A stretch of 64,000 nt of DNA, from assembly GCA_964019335.1 (NCBI GenBank), contig OZ025654.1, positions 372,001 through 436,000 of the forward strand. Direction: 5' to 3'. Positions 48,641-59,185 of this stretch are shown piece by piece (the first letter of the stretch is position 1; every line of letters begins with the position of its first letter). A program made the translations under genes and the position numbers. The notes beneath the pieces are model-generated. The model was not told the origin of the DNA. It was given only the letters and a program-made list of their open reading frames with translations, and searched no databases. The stretch comes from Diplonema japonicum. Taxonomy: Eukaryota > Euglenozoa > Diplonemea > Diplonemida > Diplonemidae.

Positions 48641-49031
48641 CAGGTAGAAGACAAAAAATATTCGCTGTGATATGAGGGGTAGGAAGGTGGGAGAGGAAAA
48701 AGTTCAGTGCAGAAAGGAAATGTGGAGAAAAAAAAAAAAACAAACAAGGGGGGGAAATAATTGATACTTTGTGCACAGGCAATCTGTAGGTAAATCCCAA
48801 CTACCTACTACTTTCCCCCCTTTTCTTTCCAAAACAAACCAAAGGGGCATGAATAATGCTGATTGAGGCTTCTCGTAGGAAGTCACAGTAGTTATCGCTT
48901 TCTTTCCCCCCCCCTCTTCTTGTTCACAAGCAAAAAAAAATAAGAAAAAAAAAGAAAATGGACCTTTCTTATCAGGTCAAATGTGCCTTAAAAACGTTAA
49001 CAAGTGGTAATTTCTTTTCACGATCTTCACT

Positions 49032-49039
<8 letters not shown>

Positions 49040-49062
<23 letters not shown>

Positions 49063-49125
49063 TATGAGTTAAAGGAAGTCTTTGTGAGACGCCCCCTTGT
49101 TCTCATCTTCTACCTGCACCTATCC
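49040..49125 (+). repeat. Dispersed repeat family C, copy 2
   Basis: ATGAGTTAAAGGAAGTCTTT, GTGAGACGCCCCCTTGTTCT and CATCTTCTACCTGCACC, with an A-tract in front, as at 34624. Confidence 0.8.
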
Positions 49126-49439
49126 CCTTTCAGCAGCGGGTTCTCCTCCTTTGGTGGTCTTGCCGGCCTTCTCCCCAGCCTGGCCGCTCTTTCTCTTCGT
49201 TCTCTCGCCCAAAAAAAGAAAATCACTGATAGGAAACGAAGTGGGGGCGCGTAATCCCTTTTGTGACGCTGGAAAGGCCTTAAGGCCAAATTCACGAAGA
49301 CCTTCGAGTCAAGTTGCCTTAGAAACACATTTTTCTACAAAACCGGAAAAAATACCATTTGTTAACCTCAGCATTATCGGTTTCTTCTGAAAAAACCTTC
49401 CCAGATATTTTCTTGGGTCCGCATTGGGATGCCTAACGG

Positions 49440-49610
49440 GGGGGCGGGGGCGGCTATGCTGGCAAGGAAACGCGTTTTCCAAGCTTTTTTTTTAAAGCTT
49501 TTTGAAAAATAAAGAAAACGGAAACGTTTCCTTGCTTTTGGGGCTGTTTCCTTAAGTATCTGAAAAATAAGGAAACGGAAACGGAAACGTTTGGGGGGGG
49601 GGGGGGGGGT
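49440..49610 (+). repeat. Dispersed repeat family D, copy 2
   Basis: GGCTATGCTGGCAAGGAAAC and GCGTTTTCCAAGC, GGAAACGTTTCC palindromes, GTTTCCTTAAGTATCTGAAA, then a G-tract, in the same order as 8580-8745. Confidence 0.7.
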
Positions 49611-50460
49611 TCAAACATGGCACATATCGTGCCTTGACTCTCTTGAGAAGGTACGAAGTGGACTTTTCGGTTTTCTTCTTTCTTTTTTTACAACAAAAAA
49701 AGGGATTCTCCCCCTTTTTTTTTCCCGTTTCATTCTTTTCTCTTTTTTTTATAAAAGGTTCTAACTATTCTTTTTTTTTTTTTTTTTTAAAACAGTCGCA
49801 GGAAAAATCTTTTTTCTCAAGACGCAAAGATGACATCACGTGTGAAATCACCACCGAGTGAGCGATGAGCTACCAAAAACCTCAAGGGGAGAGTCTGATG
49901 GTGGCAGATCGTCAGAAAAAAAGAGTTGAAGCAAAATACCATGCTTGTTCAAAAGAAGTATGATGAGCAACTGCGGTGGGGAGAGGACGTGCATGACGAT
50001 AGAACTAACCCATAACTAACACTGAGTAGAAGAAAAAGGGGAGGAGATAATGGAAATGTAATAATGAAGGAAAAGGAATAGTAAAAAAAGAGGTGGTGGC
50101 CTTGTTTTCTTGCTAAAAAAGGCTTCTTTTTCTTCTTCTTCGTTTCTGTTTGGACAGGTAAGTCCTTTATTTTTTTTACAACGAAAATAACTGGGACCTT
50201 TGGAAAAGCGTTGGGCCTCGTCATTTTTTTCTTTCTTCTTTTTTTGAGAAAGAGAAAAGATAGCTAACTTTACTGCCAACAAGCAATTTCTGACCCACTA
50301 GGTCAAAATAAGAAGAAAAAAAGTAGAAAAAAAAGAGAAATAAGAAGAAAACGAAATGCAACCGTCCCAAATTCAAATGCTTCTTTGGAGGATGAGTGGT
50401 GAGATGAATTAGCATTATCCACTAGAAATATATCTTGCTCACGATATTCATTCTTTTTTT

Positions 50461-51017
50461 TTTTATTCACTCTTCAGAAATTACTTCACGCACTGGGGGG
50501 CCCATTACTTCACGCTAAATCTCATTACTTCACGGTGAAATAATGGCCTGTAAGTAATAGGGGGTTTCCGTAATAATATGCCTCGGTAGGCCAATTTTTT
50601 GCCTCGGTTCGGTTCCCAGTGGGGCTACTTTTTCCTCTCAGTTTGCTAATTTCCCCCTAGGTTCAGCTCAATTGGCCAACTTTTACCTCGGCTCAGTTCC
50701 AAGTTGGACTACTTTTTCCTCCGCCGCGCCAGGTATGAGAGGGCTTGATTAGAGATGGTGACAGTGGCAATGCCAGCTCTTTGTCAACAAAAGGAGGAAC
50801 GCGAACGAACCCCTTGTCACCCCTTAGTGACCCTAGTGGTGAAGTAATTTCAGAGTGTCGCGAAATAAAACCACTTACCTACCGCCAAGTAATGCTTTAT
50901 CGACCTCTCGGTTCCGCATTTTACCATCTCGGGCCCTGCGGGCCCTCGACGATAAAATGACGGAACCTCGAGGTAACGGTAAAGTCATTACTTGTTGGCA
51001 GTAAATAGCTATTGACT
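50461..51017. mobile_element. Hairpin-bearing TIR element, copy 2
   Basis: Terminal inverted repeats (50461-50500 and 50831-50870) share TTTTATT...CTCT.GAAATTACTTCAC. The body repeats the word CATTACTTCAC or its complement several times (50480-50560), then has a Ser/Pro-codon-like GCCTCGGTTC/CTACTTTTTCCTC tandem of unknown meaning (50580-50720). Beyond the right repeat is an imperfect hairpin (50882-51000) from CGCCAAGTAATG to CATTACTTGTTGGCA with loop core GGGCCCTGCGGGCCC (50931-50945). The anchors ACTTAC, CCGCCAA, GGGCCCTGCGGGCCCTCG and TAAATAGCTATT are shared with 33980-34492. Confidence 0.75.
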
Positions 51018-51160
51018 TTTTTACACGAAGATTGTTCTTACATTATTCTTGTTTTGCTATATCTTTTTGCCAAAACTCCAGTCAGAATTTTATTATTTTT
51101 AATATGGCCATGTCTTTTTTGATAGGCCGGACTAATATAAAATCGCTTTTTTAAAAAAAA

Positions 51161-51247
51161 GAGTCGGCTGATTGTTGTTTGTGCAAAGCCTACAGTAGGG
51201 ATAAACGGACAAGCTGCCCTCAAAATTTGTTTACTTGTCCAGCAAGG
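51161..51247 (+). repeat. Dispersed repeat family A, copy joined to family B
   Basis: GAGTCGGCTGATTGTTGTTT, GTGCAAAGCC, then TACAGTAGGGATAAACGGAC and AAGCTGCC. The copy is shortened, ends TTGTCCAGCA and meets a G-tract, and family B begins right after it. Confidence 0.7.
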
Positions 51248-51261
51248 GGGGGGGGGGGGGG

Positions 51262-51385
51262 GAACTTTTTGATTGTACATGCAGGGTAAAACCTGGAGAA
51301 GTTTGTAACCCGAAGCACGTTGCCAAACGTTCCCTTTTTGTTTAGACAAGTCAAAGACTCGTTCTTGCAAAAAGAAAACCTTTCG
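51262..51385. repeat. Dispersed repeat family B, copy 3
   Basis: GGGTAAAACCTGGAGAAGTT, AACCCGAAGCACGTTGCC and TTTAGACAAGTCAAAGACTC, GTTCTTGCA, matching 22108-22225. Confidence 0.7.
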
Positions 51386-51432
51386 AATAGCTGCGAATTT
51401 AGAAATATCACTCCAAGTCAGAATACGGTCTC

Positions 51433-51520
51433 TTGTTTGTGCAAGCCATTTTCACCTGTAGTAGAGATAAGCAGACAAGCTGCCTCTACTTTCAAAGTTT
51501 GCTTTATTGCAGCAAAAAAG
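51433..51520 (+). repeat. Dispersed repeat family A, shortened copy
   Basis: TTGTTTGTGCAAGCCATTTT, CACCTGTAGTAGAGATAAGC, AGACAAGCTGCCTCTACT, then directly TTCAAAGTTT and TTGCAGC plus A-rich tail. It lacks the GCAATAACAATTC segment. Confidence 0.65.
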
Positions 51521-52493
51521 AAAAATAGAAAAAAGAAAGAAAAATAGATTAAGAAGAGAATAGTCAAGAGTCGTTGCCGACACATTCCGTCTTGTACTTA
51601 AATATGGTACGAAAAAATATTTATTGGGCTGCACGGTTTGTGGAATTACTCCACTCCCCAACGCCTCCCTTTTCGGACCTCGCTTTGAAACAGCAGAAAC
51701 AGGGGGGTGCTACGGGCCAAAGAAAACCAAAATAATTGGTGCTTTTCCCGTTTCCATATTAAGTACAAAGTACGGAAGAAGAAGAAAGAAAAAGAAACAA
51801 AGAAGAAAAAGGCAAGGTTTCATACGTGGCACAGAAACCTCCTTTTTTTTTTTCTTCTTTTTCTTTTGTTTGAGTTTGGTATAAAAAAAAAAGAAAGTTA
51901 CAGAAGGTTTTTGCAAAAGTCTTTGAAACGTCTTCTCTCAAAAATATTTTAAAAAAAGATCAAAGATCCATGAACTCCATCATGAAAAGGATAGGAGTTG
52001 TGTTGCTGCGATCGACTAGAAGAAGAACAATATAAAATAATGCATGAAAAAGATGCAGGCCGAGCGATTTTCTGTTCGGAGGGGATCCTCTTGAAGTCCA
52101 CAGACCAGAACGAGTATTCGTTTTCTCTTCTTCGGGGCCCGAATTATTTTATCTTTGCAGTACTACTTTGATGTTCTTTCGAACATTTATCTTCTCTTTT
52201 CTTCTTATTTTTTTCTTTTTTGAAACGCATCAAATACAACAAGGGTTTAGTTACCAGGAAAGAAAGGAAAACGAAAGAAAGGAGGGGGGGGGGGGGGAAC
52301 AGTATTACTTATTTTGATAAAACCCACATTTACTTCAAAGAAAAGGGGGAGTGGGGAGATAAGCTATTTCTTGCTTTATGGGGGGGGGGGGTCTATCTGT
52401 TAATATTTCCCTCTCGAGCATTGCTTAAAATATGGTTCTATACACCTCTCTATAGCACCCATGTATTTCTGCCTCCCTTCTTTTTCCTCCTCC

Positions 52494-55400
52494 CTACACT
52501 AAGAACATCGGATATCTCAGCGAACTATTCGTCTTCAACATATTGACAATCCTGTTGATAGTGGCACTTGAACAGGCCTCTGCCTCGATCGGTGCATAGT
52601 GGCCAGTTTGAAACGCTTCCCAGTATGCAGTGGACCATTCCCACGAAATCTTAACTACTTCTTCATCAAGCCCTATACGCACAAGCCTCGAGTCTTTAAG
52701 CCCAGCAGTGTTCACCTCGTACACCACAGTAGCCTTAGGACCGCTGGATGTCACAAGATACCATTTATCCACGGGCCTGGCGAAAGAGTGAAGAAGAGGC
52801 AAGTTCTTCTCAGAATCATCCGGCATGGGTGTGCAGAATAGACATGTAGTGCACAGTGCCCTGCACGACTCCGAGAGGTTCACTGCCATTGGAACGCAGA
52901 GTCCGTTCACCGCGACGAAACGTTGTGCGCTTGATCCTAAATTACCGCACAAGGTGCTACCTGTTGACAGCCCGACAGAGAGGGTCTTCCCGTTGTGATC
53001 AGCTCGTTTAAAGATGTGGTCGAGAAGCGAGACGCAGCGCAGACTAGTTTCGAAGTGGGAGCTTATCCGCTTTGACGTGTTCCAACCTACTAGTATCGAT
53101 GAGCTGAGCATCCCAACTACGACACCTTCTGTGCGCTCTGCGCATGCTATGACACGTGTTAAGGTATCATTCACCCCATGTACTGTCTCGTCCACGGTTG
53201 CGGAGGTCACGCACACGCAGGCGATCGTCGACGCGGCTACCCGTTCCAGCTTTTCACGAAGAAACTCTGGTGTCTCCTGCACGCTGTCCGAGCTTGTCGT
53301 GAACCCCGAACCTGCGCAAGACGCACGCTTCTCTTCCGTCGACCCGTCGCGTGAATGGGCTCTCATCCGTGTCGGCCGCTTCTGTGCTTTGATCTTTATA
53401 CATGTTTCGATGTGCTCTCTGCGCTTGATCACTTCCTGTGGGATCATGATGTGAATGGTTGCCGCTCCTGCGCCTTTCAGTGCCACCTCTCCCATCGATA
53501 GAACATGCGGTGAGTTCAAACATGCAAGCCCCGAATCCAGAATAGATGAATCCATATTAGACGGTTCTGTCGAAACCTGTTTGATGCAGTCGAGTACATC
53601 GCGTGTGACTGCCACGGCGCCCCCTACACATGCTGCCTCTACACGTGCTGCCCTGTTCACTGTTCCCCCGAAGTAGTCGTAACGTCCCGTTACTCTGTTG
53701 AGCTCTTTCTCTACTGCTCCCCAATGGATCCCGATTCGGATGCGCGGTCCGCACCATTGTTCTTCCACCACCTGAGAGCACGCATCTACGTCTAGCAGTT
53801 CGGAGGGCCAGTGCGCTTTGTAGAGAACCACATGTGCATCGAGCCCGAACTTGCATGCGTCAACAACGGACTCAAAGGCCACCATGAAGGCATCTCCAAT
53901 GGTCTTCACCTCGTACCCGTTGTGTTCTGAGATGCACTCCCGCAAAACGGTGTTGTGTATTTTCAGCCCTTTGTTCATCCCCTCGGGGCACTCCTCCCAC
54001 GAGGCGGTTGACTGTTCGATATCAGTAAACACGATAGCTGCGCTCCCGCTGTCACCAGGCGCAGGAACATTCTTTGGTGAGACCAGAGTTTTAGCTGTTT
54101 GCATCTCAAACAAGGAGTCGGGTAGGTACGGGCGGTACATCTGAAGGTTCTCGATCAGCCGGTAGTACGCCATGTAAAGGTCACTGCTGCTCCCGGAGCT
54201 TGTGTTCAAGTGCTTCGTGGCGGCATCTAAGTTGAACGAGACAAGCGCCTCTGCTATCTTGTGTGCGACCTCGACGCTCTCAACGGCACGCGTTTTCTCA
54301 GCTTCCAGCTTGTCAATATAGTCATATGAGTGCGCTTTGTGCTTTGCTAGGTCAAGGCCTTGCAGTTCAGCTTCCTCAGACGTCCTGACGTCCAATACAA
54401 GCCTCATGCTGAAGTAGATAGCAAAGCTCAACAACACAGCCCATGCAACCACCACGAGAATAGCGACGCACTGGGTTGACAACAGCGTGCCTCCGCCTCC
54501 GTGGAACAGTCCGTAACGCACTGAACCTGTGGTCGCGAGGGCAGCCCTCACCCGTGCCTCATCGGAGAACAGGCCGACAGCAAGCCCGCCCCACAGTCCG
54601 CCGCCGAAGTGCACGGCGCCCGCATCCACTACGTCATCTATCTTCGCGAGGAACACCAGATTAAGTATCACAAAGTAAAAAACTACTGCCACAGCCCCAA
54701 TGATGGGCGCGTATACGGGCGACACGTAAGCACAGCTAGCCGTGATCGAGACAAGCCCGACAAGGACTGTGTTGCAGCAATGTGTCAGCTCGAAGTACCC
54801 GTACAAGATACGCGTGGCAAACATCCCCACGATGCCTGACGTCGCAGACGCCACGAGTGTTGAGATGATGGCGTTTGCCGCGACCTTGCCCCCCCCACCT
54901 GAGAAGGAAACAACGGAGCCGCCGTTGAAGGCGAACCACGCCGTCCACAACAGGAGAGTCCCTGTGGCAAGCTGGAATTTGTTGTGCGGGGCAACGATCT
55001 CGCCCCCTTCAGGGGAGAAGACGCTGATGTTGTCCCTCAGCTTCCGTGGCCCGATCAGCGCAGCAAGTGTAAGTGCATTCGTTCCGCCGAACAAATGAAT
55101 GACAACCGACCCAGAAAAATCAAGTGCACCATCGTTGAGAGAGTCTGTCGACCATGGGCTCAACCACCCCGAGTCGGACCATACCCAGTGCACGACCACA
55201 GGGTACGCAAAAATGGTAACGAAAAATATAATGACAAAATAGGCCTCCAGTGTGATGCGTTCGGCAACGGCGCCTGAGATGATAGTCGCTGCGGTCGTCA
55301 TATAGGTGAAGGAAAGGAAGAAGTGTCCACTAGACTCAGACAGTCCATTGTCTGCGGAGAAAGCGATGCGGTCCCTTGTTATGCCCATGAAAGGAGAGCC

Positions 55401-57200
55401 GCCGCCGTAGGCAATGGAGTATCCGCACAACCACCAGCACAGACCTCCCAAAGCACAGTCTGCGAAGTTCTTGAAGATTATTGAGATTACGGAGCCCGAT
55501 CGCACACACCCTGCTTCCAAAAAGCAGAACCCAAGCTGCATCGAGAACACTAATATCCCACAAATGAGGTTCCACATGATATTAATATCCGTCGACATTA
55601 ACTGGATCTTTGCAGTCAGCTCCTCAGTCCTATTCAGCAGTTCATAGATGGAGGGAGACATATTGGTTAGTTCTGTTGCGAGGGATTCGCCCCCCACTCC
55701 GTCAATGAACATCACGACCAACAGCAGCGAGGTGACACAGGAGCACCGCAGTGCCGCATTCACGTTGCTTTTGAGAAACTTCCACAGCCCTGGTTCGGTG
55801 ATCGTGTCGTCAACGAGGCTGACGTCTATGTTCTCATTGACGTTCATATCCGTACTAAAGTAGGTGCGGGCATAGTCGCAATAATTACCGTGGTGTATCT
55901 TCACGTCCCACTCCTCTGTGTGGTCGTACACGTCGTAGCCTATTGTGACTTTTATCAGCATAAGCACGGACATCGACCAGACCACCCCCCAGGAGAAGAT
56001 GCTTAGGAATCCTATAAGTTGCGATGCCAGAAGCTCGCCTGAACCTCCGGCAAGCAGGCCGTATTCTAAGCCCGTTTGCCCAGGGTACGTCATGCTCAGT
56101 ACCCGCTGTGTTGAGAACAGCCCCGTCGCGACGACCCCCCACGCAGCTGGTAGAAGGTACGTAGCCACAACGCGCATAGGGTCGTCCATGAGCTTGTACG
56201 TTCCGTTCGCCCACCAAACTGCGTAGTATAGAAACACTGCAATTGCGGTCGTGAATGGAACGTGTGACAACGGAATATATGGGACAGCGGTAGAGGCCAT
56301 AGATGCCCCGCATAGCACACAGTGCAGCAGGTGGTGGATGTCAAGGTAGCAATAGAAGCTCTGCGTGATGCAGCAGCTCAGAAGAGCTCCAACCCCGATA
56401 CTAAGCATGGTCCCCGTGCAGCAATGGGCCACCGACCGCGGGGAAAACCCTGCCTCACCTAACCCGCTGGAATTCAAAGCAAAAAAACACATCAAAAGGA
56501 ACAGGGTGCCCGTGGACTGGTACAGTTTGTTGTGCGACGCGACGAACAGCTGCCCTGAAGGAGAGAAAACCGAGATCTTCCCTGGAAGGGAACGGGGCGG
56601 CACGCTGAGCACAGACGCAAGCGTCGCCCCGCCAGCAAAAGCCATCGCAGCGGCCATTCCGTTCACGTCGTACAGACCACTGAGCACCCTGTTTGAGGAC
56701 ATGGGGTTCAACCATCCTGCAGACGCCCACACCCAGTGAAGAGACACAGGGAATGCATACAACCCGCATACTCCTGTGACCAGTGCATATCTTACAATAC
56801 CAAGCCTGCAGACCACAGATGAGGAAAATAGAGTAACGCCAATGAGGGACAGGCCATAAGACGGGAGGTACGTGGCTGCATTTACCTCGTTGAACATATA
56901 TGTTGAAGCTGTCGACATGTAAGAACCGGTGGGGGAGAAGGCCTGGTTGAAGCCGACCATCCACCACACGACGGCACCTATGGAAAGATCCACCAAGTGC
57001 TGGAACAGTGCCCCGATCACGCCCCCACTAGGCAGGGACCCGCTTTTAATCATCCCTAGAGCGAGCGGCAACAACATCTCAATTAACCCACAGAAGAGTA
57101 TCCAGGTCTCTCCTACATCCTTTCGGTGTACGCCCAGATCCTTCCACAGGCTGTCTAATGTATCGCTTGTGTTCTGCAGGAGGCCGTCCGAGTAATTCAT
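52494..57200 (-). CDS. Double ammonium-transporter / adenylate cyclase fusion protein
   Basis: 1568 aa in one exon from ATG 57200, which lies just after a CTAAC-CACCAAAG acceptor-like string; the frame is open further upstream but leaderless. Domains in order: Amt-like domain 1 (about 28-420), a loop and extra span, Amt domain 2 (about 530-935), a helical linker (about 940-1010), class III cyclase domain C1 (about 1050-1210) and a second, degenerate cyclase-like domain C2 (about 1315-1470). Amt 2 keeps both pore histidines (His702 in SVVIHLFGG, His864 in AGAVHFGGG) and GAVAERI. C1 keeps metal Asp1060 (VFTDIEQST) and Asp1103, Asn1182 and Arg1186 (GGTVNRAARVE), and the adenine-type pair Lys1099/Asp1175. 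Amt 1 has Met186 and Tyr348 at the His positions, and C2 lacks the Asp and Arg. A plasma-membrane ammonium sensor producing cAMP is the likely role; transport could also remain. Confidence 0.9.
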   Translation of the reverse strand: MNYSDGLLQNTSDTLDSLWKDLGVHRKDVGETWILFCGLIEMLLPLALGMIKSGSLPSGGVIGALFQHLVDLSIGAVVWWMVGFNQAFSPTGSYMSTASTYMFNEVNAATYLPSYGLSLIGVTLFSSSVVCRLGIVRYALVTGVCGLYAFPVSLHWVWASAGWLNPMSSNRVLSGLYDVNGMAAAMAFAGGATLASVLSVPPRSLPGKISVFSPSGQLFVASHNKLYQSTGTLFLLMCFFALNSSGLGEAGFSPRSVAHCCTGTMLSIGVGALLSCCITQSFYCYLDIHHLLHCVLCGASMASTAVPYIPLSHVPFTTAIAVFLYYAVWWANGTYKLMDDPMRVVATYLLPAAWGVVATGLFSTQRVLSMTYPGQTGLEYGLLAGGSGELLASQLIGFLSIFSWGVVWSMSVLMLIKVTIGYDVYDHTEEWDVKIHHGNYCDYARTYFSTDMNVNENIDVSLVDDTITEPGLWKFLKSNVNAALRCSCVTSLLLVVMFIDGVGGESLATELTNMSPSIYELLNRTEELTAKIQLMSTDINIMWNLICGILVFSMQLGFCFLEAGCVRSGSVISIIFKNFADCALGGLCWWLCGYSIAYGGGSPFMGITRDRIAFSADNGLSESSGHFFLSFTYMTTAATIISGAVAERITLEAYFVIIFFVTIFAYPVVVHWVWSDSGWLSPWSTDSLNDGALDFSGSVVIHLFGGTNALTLAALIGPRKLRDNISVFSPEGGEIVAPHNKFQLATGTLLLWTAWFAFNGGSVVSFSGGGGKVAANAIISTLVASATSGIVGMFATRILYGYFELTHCCNTVLVGLVSITASCAYVSPVYAPIIGAVAVVFYFVILNLVFLAKIDDVVDAGAVHFGGGLWGGLAVGLFSDEARVRAALATTGSVRYGLFHGGGGTLLSTQCVAILVVVAWAVLLSFAIYFSMRLVLDVRTSEEAELQGLDLAKHKAHSYDYIDKLEAEKTRAVESVEVAHKIAEALVSFNLDAATKHLNTSSGSSSDLYMAYYRLIENLQMYRPYLPDSLFEMQTAKTLVSPKNVPAPGDSGSAAIVFTDIEQSTASWEECPEGMNKGLKIHNTVLRECISEHNGYEVKTIGDAFMVAFESVVDACKFGLDAHVVLYKAHWPSELLDVDACSQVVEEQWCGPRIRIGIHWGAVEKELNRVTGRYDYFGGTVNRAARVEAACVGGAVAVTRDVLDCIKQVSTEPSNMDSSILDSGLACLNSPHVLSMGEVALKGAGAATIHIMIPQEVIKRREHIETCIKIKAQKRPTRMRAHSRDGSTEEKRASCAGSGFTTSSDSVQETPEFLREKLERVAASTIACVCVTSATVDETVHGVNDTLTRVIACAERTEGVVVGMLSSSILVGWNTSKRISSHFETSLRCVSLLDHIFKRADHNGKTLSVGLSTGSTLCGNLGSSAQRFVAVNGLCVPMAVNLSESCRALCTTCLFCTPMPDDSEKNLPLLHSFARPVDKWYLVTSSGPKATVVYEVNTAGLKDSRLVRIGLDEEVVKISWEWSTAYWEAFQTGHYAPIEAEACSSATINRIVNMLKTNSSLRYPMFLV

Positions 57201-57754
57201 TCCTTTGGTGGTTAGAGGAGTTAGACGTTTAAAAAAGTTCTTAAAAAAGAAAAGGCGAGCGGTGAGGGAAATGATATCTGTCGGGAGGAGGGGGAGGGAA
57301 AATACCCGTAAAGGGAATCTATCCACGGAAAGACGAGGGGGTTAACTTAAAGGCAAAAAACCCACCAAGATGAAAAAATGAAGAAGAAGAAGAAACAAGA
57401 AAAAAAAAAAAAAAAAAAACAGATTCATTTCTACTCAGAAAAAAAAAGAAAGAAAAATTAAAAACATTTTCAGTTTCTTTTCATTCAGAAAAAAAAGAAG
57501 AAGAAAAAAAAAAGAATCACTAAATAATGAGTCATTATGTACTCGGGTTTCCGAGTTCTAAGGTGGCTGGCACCTCCGACTCATTTCAGCGGTAAGAAGT
57601 CATTTATGTCACACTTTTCCACAGTCATTTGAGTCATTCACTGCTGCTCCCTGGCCGCTGTTTCAAGAGCTGCGACGAAAGGTGAAATAAGAAACTTTAA
57701 AAAAAAATAGAAATTGCTTTTGAAAATATGCCGCCTAGGTCTTTTCTCGGCTCG

Positions 57755-57794
<40 letters not shown>

Positions 57795-58663
57795 AACAAA
57801 GCAGAAGAAAGAAAGCGAAAAAAAGAAGAAAACCGAGACAAGTCAAAGACTCACTTGGCACAAAGGAAATCTCTTTCTTCTTTTTTTTTGGCTTTTTCTT
57901 CCGAGCTGAAAGAAGTGAATACTTCATACCGCTGCTCGGCACACAACAAGCGACAAATTCTTAGTCATCAACTCTTTACTTTTTCTTTTTGCTCACAAGG
58001 AAGCGGTACAAACCTTCTTACGGGAGGAAATCCGACAAGGGGGGGGTCAAAACACAAAAAAGTGTCAGGAGTCACACGTCAGAAAGGTCAGCCGCTTTCC
58101 CTAGCATGAGAAGGAATAAAAAAATAGAAAAAGAAAAAGAGAAAAAAATGGGGCTTTTATTGCAACACTAAGTGGCGTTAAGTGTGCAACGAAGGATGAA
58201 CTGTCTCTACTTGATTACAGGAGGCGCACAGCTTCTTCTGTATTCCGCGTCATCCTTAATGCGTGAGGTGCAACTCAACCCTAGACGGGGCGTCCCGGGG
58301 AACTAAGATTCTGTGCTCGTGCAGTTTGCTGCTTGTTCGTCACCCTGAGCGTCTGCAATACGTTTTTCCACAACCAGTGGAGGCCAACAGTGAACAACAC
58401 ATCTGATGTACTTCTTATATATCTAAGTTATCCACCACCCTAAAAAACGAAGAAAAAAACAAGCGGAAAAAAAAGGCTGTACAGATTAGGGAAGAAGAAG
58501 AAGAAGAAAAAAAAAAATATCCCCTGTAGGAGTGGCACGGGGCTTGAGGCCACCTTGTACATCTTACAGAAATCACCCAGTAAAAGGGGGGAAATTACTT
58601 ATTCAGTTTCTTTCGAACGGTTATTAGGTACAAAGCTTACTTAAAAGGATCTCAAAACCATTT
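57201..58663. other. Intergenic, no gene seen
   Basis: 1.5 kb. A-tracts occur at about 57400 and 57760. 57520-57650 has recurring AGTCATT words and an ACTCGGGTTTCCGAGT hairpin that may be a decayed relative of the TIR elements. 58180-58440 is of normal composition without a long open frame. Confidence 0.65.
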
Positions 58664-59185
58664 TCAAAGAAGAAACATTTTGCTGGTACGTCTTCCCGAA
58701 ACAGGCGGACAGCTAGGGGGTGCCTGCTTAGGGATCGGAGGAGCAGCAGCAGCAGACGCCAGCTGCACGTACACCTTCTGCGCAATGGGGCGATTCTCAA
58801 TCATCTCAAATGAAGGTATCTCATTGACAGGGTCTTCAGGCCGATAAACTGAGGCAATAAGACGGATGAGATCGCTTGTGGCCATTGATGCAGACAGAGC
58901 GTCGTACTGGTTAGGCGCTCCCTTCACAGCTTGCACATCGTCCTCATACAGAACCATTGTCTCGATGTGTGAAATGGCAATGCACCGCTCTATAGATGTT
59001 TGAAGGTCGGCAGCATAGCCCTCCTTGTCAAGAAGAAGTACCAGCCGCTTTGACTGCCGACCGTCCCTCCCAGGACGCCCTGACACTTGGAAGAAGTGCA
59101 GCGTGCATGCACCGCTGGAGCTGCTCGCAGACGTAAGGTACTCTACAGGCAGGCCGACGTGGCTTGGGTACTGAGGAATCGGCAT
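58664..59185 (-). CDS. Short paralogue of the unknown protein at 62581 (coiled coil missing)
   Basis: 173 aa from ATG 59185. Residues 8-140 are nearly identical to the 62581 protein: VEYLTSASSSSGACTLHFFQ, then VSGRPGRDGRQSKRLVLLLD, VLYEDDV and NEIPSFEMIENRPIAQKVYV. After that it jumps directly to a Pro-rich tail (AAPPIPKQAPPSCPPVSGR) that matches the tail of the longer copy, so about 90 residues including the coiled coil are absent. The fold may be PH-like (beta strands then a C-terminal helix region), but I do not recognise the family. It could be a functional short form or a decaying duplicate; the frame is intact. Confidence 0.7.
   Translation of the reverse strand: MPIPQYPSHVGLPVEYLTSASSSSGACTLHFFQVSGRPGRDGRQSKRLVLLLDKEGYAADLQTSIERCIAISHIETMVLYEDDVQAVKGAPNQYDALSASMATSDLIRLIASVYRPEDPVNEIPSFEMIENRPIAQKVYVQLASAAAAPPIPKQAPPSCPPVSGRRTSKMFLL

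Larger units (their letters stand above)
46989..52493. other. Long intergenic region: gene debris, repeats and a TIR element
   Basis: 5.5 kb. 47180-48640 has normal composition and looks like a decayed coding region. 48960-49610 holds repeats C, a diverged CACTGATAGGAAACGAAG unit and D. 50461-51017 is the second hairpin-bearing element. 51161-51520 holds family A and B copies. 51540-52490 is low-complexity sequence with no gene seen. Confidence 0.7.

Noticed and set aside
57201-57326. 42-residue N-terminal extension of the Amt-cyclase protein
   Set aside because: The extension is Phe/Lys/Arg-rich from homopolymer DNA, and an acceptor-like string lies between it and the Met at 57200.
58180-58440. 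Segment of normal composition as a possible structured RNA
   Set aside because: No long stem or conserved box motif could be identified by eye; left as unassigned.
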